A stretch of 19,076 bases of DNA. Source: an uncultured Clostridium sp. (GTDB lineage: Bacteria > Bacillota_A > Clostridia > TANB77 > CAG-508). This document shows, piece by piece, positions 14,088-19,076 of this stretch. Location: the NCBI GenBank assembly GCA_905200315.1, contig CAJKKA010000020.1:1-19076 (forward strand). The letters run 5' to 3'. Both the position numbers and the translations under genes were made by a program. How positions within the stretch are numbered: the stretch's first letter is position 1; each line of letters starts with the position of its first letter. Under the pieces are notes generated by a model. That model was not told where the DNA came from and did not search any database. It saw nothing but the letters and a program-made list of their open reading frames with translations.

Positions 14088-15131
14088 TTATTTTGTATTT
14101 TCTTCTTCCTCTGCAAATTTTATTTCAGCAGCTTCTTCCATTCTTCTAATTGCATCTTCTGTATTAATTTCAGCCTTTTTTACATTAACTCTTTTATTTT
14201 CTTTGTTTTTACTAACTATACTCTTAGGTTCAACACTTTTCAATTCTACTTCTGGCATTTTATTTTTTTCTTCATCTTTTTTGTTTTTCCCTAATTTTAT
14301 TGGCTTTGCATGATTTATTTTACTTTTTATAAATCCTTTGATTTTCCTTGTAAAGTTTTTGATATTTTTTATTGACTTTTTAAATATTCCTTCCTTTTTT
14401 ATCTTTGCTATTTTATTTGCTTCTTCAATTTCCTCTTTTGAAAAACTTTCATTTTCGAATAGACTATCTGCAACCTTTCCTCTTACTTTATCTGTTTCTA
14501 CATTCTTTCCATTCATTAAATTAATAAAGTTATTTTTTATACTATTATCTATAACATTTTTCTCTTTCTTGTCAGATTCATTCGTTTTTATTTTTTCTAT
14601 TTCATCTTGTAATTTAATTATTTTATGTTGTCTGTTTGCCTGAATTTGATCATTTTCTATACTTTTTCCTCTTTCTAAATCGTTGGCATATATTTCTTGA
14701 ATTCCACCTATTTGTTTTTCTATTTCTTTCATTTTTTCTTCTTTATTAATTCCACCTATTTGTTTTTCTATTTCTTTCATTTTTTCTTCTTTATTAATTC
14801 CTGCTATTTTAAGTTCGGATTGTAATTTATCTATTTTGTTTTTTCTGTTTGCTTGAATTTGATCATTTTCTATACTTTTTCCTCTTTCTAAATCGTTGGC
14901 ATATATTTCTTTAATTCCACCTATTTGTTTTTCTATTTCTTTTATTTTTTCTTCTTTATTAATTTCTGCTATTTTAAGTTCGGCTTGTAATTTATCTATT
15001 TTGTTTTTTCTGTTTGCTTGAATTTTATCATTTTTTTCATTTTTTTCTCTTTCAAGCTCAATTTTATATACTTTTTGTATGTCCTCTATTTGCATTTTTA
15101 ATTCTTCAATTCTTTTTATAATTTCTTCCAT
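14088..15131 (-). CDS. Repeat-containing charged coiled-coil protein, unknown function
   Basis: I do not recognise this 347-residue protein. Residues 8-188 are three copies of a 55-residue helical unit (8-62, 63-117, 134-188), with a separate 16-residue duplication (118-133) between the second and third. The unit contains KEIEKQIGG, ANDLERGKSIENDQIQANR and KIDKLQ, and is rich in E, K, I and Q, so a long coiled coil is likely. A middle segment (200-245) contains SLFENESFSKEEIEEANKIA. A strongly basic stretch follows (249-285, FKKSIKNIKNFTRKIKGF and beyond) that could bind nucleic acid or membrane phospholipid. The C-terminus is acidic. There is no signal peptide, membrane helix or cysteine. 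AAAGGAG precedes the ATG, 14 nt after the neighbouring coiled-coil gene, so the two are co-transcribed, probably from the SNF2-trmFO operon. No clear terminator separates it from rpsL. Confidence 0.75.
   Translation of the reverse strand: MEEIIKRIEELKMQIEDIQKVYKIELEREKNEKNDKIQANRKNKIDKLQAELKIAEINKEEKIKEIEKQIGGIKEIYANDLERGKSIENDQIQANRKNKIDKLQSELKIAGINKEEKMKEIEKQIGGINKEEKMKEIEKQIGGIQEIYANDLERGKSIENDQIQANRQHKIIKLQDEIEKIKTNESDKKEKNVIDNSIKNNFINLMNGKNVETDKVRGKVADSLFENESFSKEEIEEANKIAKIKKEGIFKKSIKNIKNFTRKIKGFIKSKINHAKPIKLGKNKKDEEKNKMPEVELKSVEPKSIVSKNKENKRVNVKKAEINTEDAIRRMEEAAEIKFAEEEENTK
14568..15110 (-). repeat. Three in-frame 165-bp repeats within the coiled-coil gene
   Basis: Units at 14946-15110, 14781-14945 and 14568-14732. 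Between units two and three, stretches such as 14854-14916 and 14641-14703 differ at one base in 63, so that duplication is recent. Unit one is more diverged. All boundaries keep the reading frame. Confidence 0.85.
14704..14799 (-). repeat. Exact 48-bp tandem duplication inside the repeat region
   Basis: Positions 14704-14751 and 14752-14799 are identical over all 48 bases, encoding a second copy of a 16-residue segment. It is the youngest event in the array and a likely site of slippage or length variation. Confidence 0.9.
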
Positions 15132-15145
15132 TTCTAACTCCTTTA

Positions 15146-15712
15146 TTAACGTTCATTATCATCTATTTCATATTCTTCTTTTGTTTCAGGTTCTTTAAAA
15201 AATTTATTTAATTCTTTAAGATTTTCTTTGCAGTTTTTTATATCTTCATTTATTTTACTTTTTTCTTTATCAGAACTTTCCATTTCCAATTTATCTTCTA
15301 ATTCATTTATTCTGTTTTTTTCTGCCTTTATTACTGCATTCATTGTTTCTCTTTCTGTTTTAGCTTCATTAAATTCACTTTTTATTTTTTCTATTTTACC
15401 AGTTTTTTTCTCTTCTTTTCCATAAAGTTTTTCTTTTTCTGTTGTCAATAATACCTCCTTAGTATATTTTTCCATAGTTGCTTCATCTAGCAAAGACTCC
15501 ATTTCTCTAATACAACTTTTGCAGTTATCAATTTCTTCCAAAATTTCATTTTTCTCATTTTCTGTTTTCGCACTTTTTAATTTTTCTTTTAATTTTACAA
15601 TTTTATTTTGTTCAATAGATATTACAGAACTCATACTATCTTTTTCTGAACTAGACTCCACAAATTCTTCTTTTAAAATATTAACATTATTTTTTAGACT
15701 TTTTAAATCCAT
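15146..15712 (-). CDS. Charged coiled-coil protein made of two 63-residue repeats, unknown function
   Basis: I do not recognise this 188-residue protein. It is almost wholly helical and rich in E and K. Residues 16-78 and 113-175 align without gaps and share 23 of 63 residues by my count, including EF at the start, M..VI in the middle, N.I..L, and an INCK-like NCK motif (63-65 and 160-162). It is therefore an old internal duplication joined by a 34-residue linker. There is no signal peptide or membrane helix; the C-terminus is acidic (YEIDDNER). Repeat one has C64 and C67, repeat two has C161. AAGGAGGG precedes the ATG. It lies 27 nt after trmFO and 14 nt before the larger coiled-coil gene, consistent with one operon. 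The charged repeat style resembles that of its neighbour, but the sequences are not clearly related. Confidence 0.72.
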   Translation of the reverse strand: MDLKSLKNNVNILKEEFVESSSEKDSMSSVISIEQNKIVKLKEKLKSAKTENEKNEILEEIDNCKSCIREMESLLDEATMEKYTKEVLLTTEKEKLYGKEEKKTGKIEKIKSEFNEAKTERETMNAVIKAEKNRINELEDKLEMESSDKEKSKINEDIKNCKENLKELNKFFKEPETKEEYEIDDNER

Positions 15713-15739
15713 AATACTCGCCCTCCTTGTTTTATTTTT

Positions 15740-17128
15740 TTACTCTTCCTTTATTTTAGCATAAAATATGTCTTTTTGCAAATCTTTCAAAGCTCGGTCT
15801 GCCATACGTGAGTATCGTTGTTTTTTATCTTTTAATTTTTCTTCTAGTTCTGGTACAATTCCAAAATTTGCATTCATTGGCTGAAATTTATCGTTTGGTG
15901 TTGAAACGTATTTTGCTAAAGCACCTATTATTGTTTTATTCGAAAATATTACTTTTTCTTTTACCTCTATTTTAGCTACTGCATTTAAGCTTGCAACCAT
16001 ACCTGAAGATATAGATTCAACATATCCTTCTACACCTGTTATTTGTCCTGCAAAAAATATATTATTATTGCTTTTTAAATTATATGTTTCATCTAATAGT
16101 TCACTTGAATTTATATATGTATTTCTGTGCATTACACCATATTTAACGAATTCTGCATTTTCAATCCCAGGAATTAAACTAAATATTCTCTTTTGTTCTC
16201 CAAATTTCAAGTTTGTTTGAAAACCAACTAAATTATAAATACTTGCACTACTATCATCTTGTCTTAACTGCACAATTGCGTAAGGCCTTTTGGCATATCT
16301 TGGATCATCAAATCCTACTGGTTTTAATGGGCCATATCTTAAAGTATCTATTCCTCTTTTGGCCATTATTTCAATTGGCATACAACCTTCAAATATTTCT
16401 CTTTTTTCAAAATTATGAAGTTCAACAACTTCTGCATTTACTAATTCATTATAAAATTTTTCATATTCTTGTTTGTTCATTGGAAGATTTATATAACTTT
16501 TTTCTTGATTTTCTATTCGTTTTTTCCATTCTTCTATACTTTCGTCTTTCTTTTTTTCTTGTTCATATCTGTTTCCGTAAAAAGCTATATTAAAATTTAT
16601 ACTTTCTTTCGCTACAATTGGTGCTGCTGCGTCATAGAAATATAATTTTTCTTCACCAGTAAGTTTAGATATTTTTTTTGCAAGTTTATCAGAAGTTAAT
16701 GGTCCTGTTGATATTATAACAATTTCATTGTTTTTTATCATTTTATCTAGTAATTCTTCGTCAACTTCCTTATTTATTATCTCAATTAAATTATTTTTCT
16801 TTAATTCTTTTGTTACTCTTTCCGAAAATTTTTCTCTATCTACCGCCAAAGCTTGTCCTGCGGGAACTGCAGTTTCATCTGCTATTTTTATTAAAAGAGA
16901 ATCTAACATTCTTAATTCTTCTTTTAAAACTCCACAAGCATTTGTATGTAAATTGGATTTAAACGAATTACTACATACAATTTCTGCTAAATTTCCATTT
17001 GAATGAGCAGGAGAAAACTTTATAGGTTTCATTTCATATAGTTTTACTTGTATTCCTCTTTTTGCAATTTGATATGCCGCTTCTGCTCCTGCTAATCCTC
17101 CACCAATTATATTTATATATTTTTCCAT
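15740..17128 (-). CDS. trmFO: tRNA m5U54 methyltransferase TrmFO (folate- and FAD-dependent)
   Basis: Makes 5-methyluridine at position 54 of the tRNA T-loop using methylenetetrahydrofolate and FADH2. The 462-residue protein has the FAD dinucleotide-binding motif INIIGGGLAGAEAAYQIA (5-22). It also has the family signatures AHSNGNLAEIVCSNSFKSN (41-59, C52), VPAGQALAVDREKFS (88-102) and FEGCMPIEIMAKRG (246-259, C249 as the likely catalytic cysteine). The C-terminal segment FAGQITGVEGYVESISSG is intact. It is longer than the usual ~435 residues because of a charged insertion at about 190-211 (EQEKKKDESIEEWKKRIENQ). I chose the ATG at 17128, preceded by TAGGAG; a longer in-frame reading to 17194 would run through a GC-rich hairpin and overlap the SNF2 gene. 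It is followed closely by two coiled-coil genes. Confidence 0.96.
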   Translation of the reverse strand: MEKYINIIGGGLAGAEAAYQIAKRGIQVKLYEMKPIKFSPAHSNGNLAEIVCSNSFKSNLHTNACGVLKEELRMLDSLLIKIADETAVPAGQALAVDREKFSERVTKELKKNNLIEIINKEVDEELLDKMIKNNEIVIISTGPLTSDKLAKKISKLTGEEKLYFYDAAAPIVAKESINFNIAFYGNRYEQEKKKDESIEEWKKRIENQEKSYINLPMNKQEYEKFYNELVNAEVVELHNFEKREIFEGCMPIEIMAKRGIDTLRYGPLKPVGFDDPRYAKRPYAIVQLRQDDSSASIYNLVGFQTNLKFGEQKRIFSLIPGIENAEFVKYGVMHRNTYINSSELLDETYNLKSNNNIFFAGQITGVEGYVESISSGMVASLNAVAKIEVKEKVIFSNKTIIGALAKYVSTPNDKFQPMNANFGIVPELEEKLKDKKQRYSRMADRALKDLQKDIFYAKIKEE

Positions 17129-17144
17129 AAATACTCCTAAATTA

Positions 17145-17163
17145 TGGTGGCTATCAGCCACCA
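17145..17163. other. GC-rich hairpin between the SNF2 gene and trmFO
   Basis: TGGTGGCT (17145-17152) and AGCCACCA (17156-17163) form an 8-bp, mostly G-C stem with a 3-base loop, 8 nt before the trmFO ribosome binding site. No T run follows on the minus strand, so it is not a classical terminator for the operon. It may be an RNA processing or mRNA stability element, or may partly mask the start of trmFO. Confidence 0.5.
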
Positions 17164-17186
17164 CTATATATTTTTTTATTCTTCTA

Positions 17187-19076
17187 TTATTCAAATAGCT
17201 TCATTATTTCGTCTTTACTTAATTTGTTTATAAATGTTGTTTCAGTACTTAAAACATTATTTATTAGTTTTGATTTTTTCTTTTGTAATTCATATATTTT
17301 TTCTTCTATTGAATTTTTTGTTATTAATTTATATACTTGAACATTGTGTTTTTGTCCAATTCTATAAGCTCTATCTGTTGCTTGATTTTCTGCAGATATA
17401 TTCCACCATGGATCATAATGAATTACCATATCAGCTCCAGTTAGATTTAAACCTGTTCCTCCTGCTTTTAAAGAAATTAAAAATACTTTTACATTTTCAT
17501 TTTGGTTAAAATCTTCTACTAATTCTACTCTTTCACTTACGTTTGTTTTTCCTGTTAATTTATAATAATTTATATCTTCTTTTAATAATTCTTTTTCTAT
17601 TATTTCAAACATAGATGTATAACCTGAAAATAGTAATATTTTGTGTCCTGCTTCTATTCCATCTTTTATTATTTCTATGCATTGTTTTAATTTACTACTA
17701 TCTTGATTATAATCTTCTAAAAATAATCCTGGATGACAACAAATTTGTCTTAGTCTTGTAAGTAAGGCTAATATTTTTATATGTGATTTTTCTACTCCAT
17801 TTATTTCTATTTCTTGCATTGCCTCTTGTTTTGCTTTTGCTAAATAACTTAAATAAATTTTTTGTTGTTCATCTTCCATTTCATTATTCAATATTGTTAT
17901 TGTTTTTTCTGGTAATTCTGTTAAAACTTCTTTTTTAGTTCTTCTTAAAATAAATGGTTCTATAAGCATTTTCAATTTTTTCATAGATTCTACATCATTT
18001 TCTTTTACTATTGGAACTTCATATAATTGTTTAAATTTTTTATATTTAAATAAATATTCTGGCATAATATAGTCAAAAATTGACCATAATTCTGCTAAAG
18101 AATTTTCTATTGGTGTTCCTGTTAACGCAAATTTTGTTTCCGAATTTATACTTTTTAAAGCTTTTGCATTTTGAGTATTACTATTTTTTATATATTGTGC
18201 TTCATCTGCAATTGAATATTTAAATACTATATTTTCTTTTTCATATAATTCTAAATCTCTTTTTAGTAAATCGTATGAAGTTATAATTAAATTATATTTT
18301 TTTATATTTTTAATTTTTTCTTTTCTTAACTCTAAATTTCCATTTATAACCAAAGTATTAAGAGTTGGTGCAAATTTATTTACTTCATTTTTCCAGTTTA
18401 ATGTTAATGAACTTGGGGCTATAACTATAGATGGTAAAGCATTTTCTGTTTCTTCATTATACTTTTGCAATAAAGCTATAACTTGTATAGTTTTTCCAAG
18501 TCCCATGTCATCTGCTAATATTCCACCTAAGTTATATTTTTCAAGTGTTTGTAGCCATTGAAATCCATTTTTTTGGTATTCTCTTAAATCTCCCTTTAAA
18601 TTTTTAGGTAATTTTATTATTTCACTTTCTTTTTCTTTTGAAGTATCTTTTATAAATTCTACATAACTATCTTCTTTTTTTACTTTATTTTTATTTAATT
18701 TATTTAGAATTTTTTCCATATACATACTTCTGTATATTGGTAATGTAATTGTTCCATTTTCTATCTCTTCATACGATATTCCAAGTCCAGATTCTAGGTT
18801 ATTTAAAAATTCTATATTTTCATTATCCTCTAAATTTATAAAACTTCCATCTTTTAATCTATAATATTTCTTTTTTAGTGCATATCTTTGTAAAATTTCT
18901 TTTATTTCATTTTTATCATATTGTATATTTTCTAAATTTATAATTAGTAAATTATTCTCTATTTTTATCCCTATATTGCCTAATTGTGGTTCTTTAATTT
19001 TCTTTGCTTTAAAGTTATCTGTAACCATAACTTCAAATTTATCCATATATAATTCAATGTCTTTTGTTATAAAATT
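17187..19076 (-). CDS. SNF2/Rad54-family helicase-like ATPase, N-terminus beyond window
   Basis: Double-stranded-DNA-translocating ATPase family, often encoded as a ~1,000-residue protein in Firmicutes, with an N-terminal SWIM zinc finger and a SNF2-associated domain. The frame stays open to the right edge, and the first visible ATG (19046) has no ribosome binding site, so the gene is cut by the window and perhaps 400 residues are missing. Counting from that Met, residues 1-140 look like the end of the bacterial SNF2-associated domain. Then come motif I DDMGLGKT (179-186), motif II DEAQ (281-284), motif III LTGTPIEN (308-315), and the C-terminal helicase lobe with AGGTGLNL, YDPWWN and QATDRAYRIGQ. 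All ATPase motifs are intact. Cellular role in bacteria is poorly defined. It ends 58 nt before trmFO and probably leads its operon. Confidence 0.94.
   Translation of the reverse strand, partial: NFITKDIELYMDKFEVMVTDNFKAKKIKEPQLGNIGIKIENNLLIINLENIQYDKNEIKEILQRYALKKKYYRLKDGSFINLEDNENIEFLNNLESGLGISYEEIENGTITLPIYRSMYMEKILNKLNKNKVKKEDSYVEFIKDTSKEKESEIIKLPKNLKGDLREYQKNGFQWLQTLEKYNLGGILADDMGLGKTIQVIALLQKYNEETENALPSIVIAPSSLTLNWKNEVNKFAPTLNTLVINGNLELRKEKIKNIKKYNLIITSYDLLKRDLELYEKENIVFKYSIADEAQYIKNSNTQNAKALKSINSETKFALTGTPIENSLAELWSIFDYIMPEYLFKYKKFKQLYEVPIVKENDVESMKKLKMLIEPFILRRTKKEVLTELPEKTITILNNEMEDEQQKIYLSYLAKAKQEAMQEIEINGVEKSHIKILALLTRLRQICCHPGLFLEDYNQDSSKLKQCIEIIKDGIEAGHKILLFSGYTSMFEIIEKELLKEDINYYKLTGKTNVSERVELVEDFNQNENVKVFLISLKAGGTGLNLTGADMVIHYDPWWNISAENQATDRAYRIGQKHNVQVYKLITKNSIEEKIYELQKKKSKLINNVLSTETTFINKLSKDEIMKLFE

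Noticed and set aside
14568..15110. Regularly repeated sequence as a possible CRISPR array
   Set aside because: The repeats are contiguous 165-bp and 48-bp units without spacers, and they keep an open reading frame throughout.
17129..17194. N-terminal extension of TrmFO overlapping the SNF2 gene
   Set aside because: The extra residues do not resemble the family, and the ATG at 17128 has a good ribosome binding site and places the FAD motif at the usual position.

Overview
The window looks like a chromosomal segment of a very AT-rich, low-GC Gram-positive bacterium, most likely an uncultured-type member of Clostridia. The signs are strong AGGAGG-type ribosome binding sites, TTGACA/TATAAT-like promoters, an OGG1-type 8-oxoguanine glycosylase like the clostridial ones, a DUF2508 gene, YitT, folate-type TrmFO, a plsX-acpP-rnc cluster and a prepilin-like protein with the ITLIAL hydrophobic segment. 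TGA is used as a stop (rnc), so the standard bacterial code applies. All genes but one are on the minus strand. The exception is a GGDEF gene at 1327-2934.

Right to left, in the direction of transcription. (1) 19076-14088: an apparent operon of a SNF2-family helicase (cut by the right edge), trmFO, and two unrecognised charged coiled-coil genes with internal duplications. (2) 14053-9022: an isolated str cluster rpsL-rpsG-fusA-tuf in canonical order. Its spacers are unusually long, one of them 402 nt between rpsL and rpsG, and they carry hairpins, internal promoters and degenerate heptamer arrays. It is not flanked by rpoBC or the S10 operon. (3) 8966-8141: a one-gene unit for a membrane-anchored protein of unknown function. 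(4) 7993-5606: plsX and acpP (fatty-acid and phospholipid synthesis), then a single prepilin-like gene between acpP and rnc, with its own promoters and terminator. (5) 5603-2937: rnc, a radical-SAM-family homologue that has lost its cluster cysteines, and yitT. (6) 2934-1327 (plus strand): a cytoplasmic protein with two GGDEF domains, the second degenerate, ending 2 nt from the yitT stop. (7) 1206-1: ogg and a partial DUF2508 gene.

The housekeeping content is translation (S12, S7, EF-G, EF-Tu, TrmFO tRNA modification), RNA processing (RNase III), lipid synthesis (PlsX, ACP) and DNA repair (OGG). The points that most deserve a second look are the cysteine-less radical SAM homologue, the tandem GGDEF protein whose message may run antisense through yitT to a perfect hairpin lying over the yitT ribosome binding site, a ~45-bp promoter block shared by two surface-protein genes, the heptamer arrays around fusA, and the coiled-coil gene built of near-identical 165-bp repeats. 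I found no tRNA, rRNA, CRISPR array, insertion sequence or phage gene. Functions are from family recognition by eye; no database search was run.
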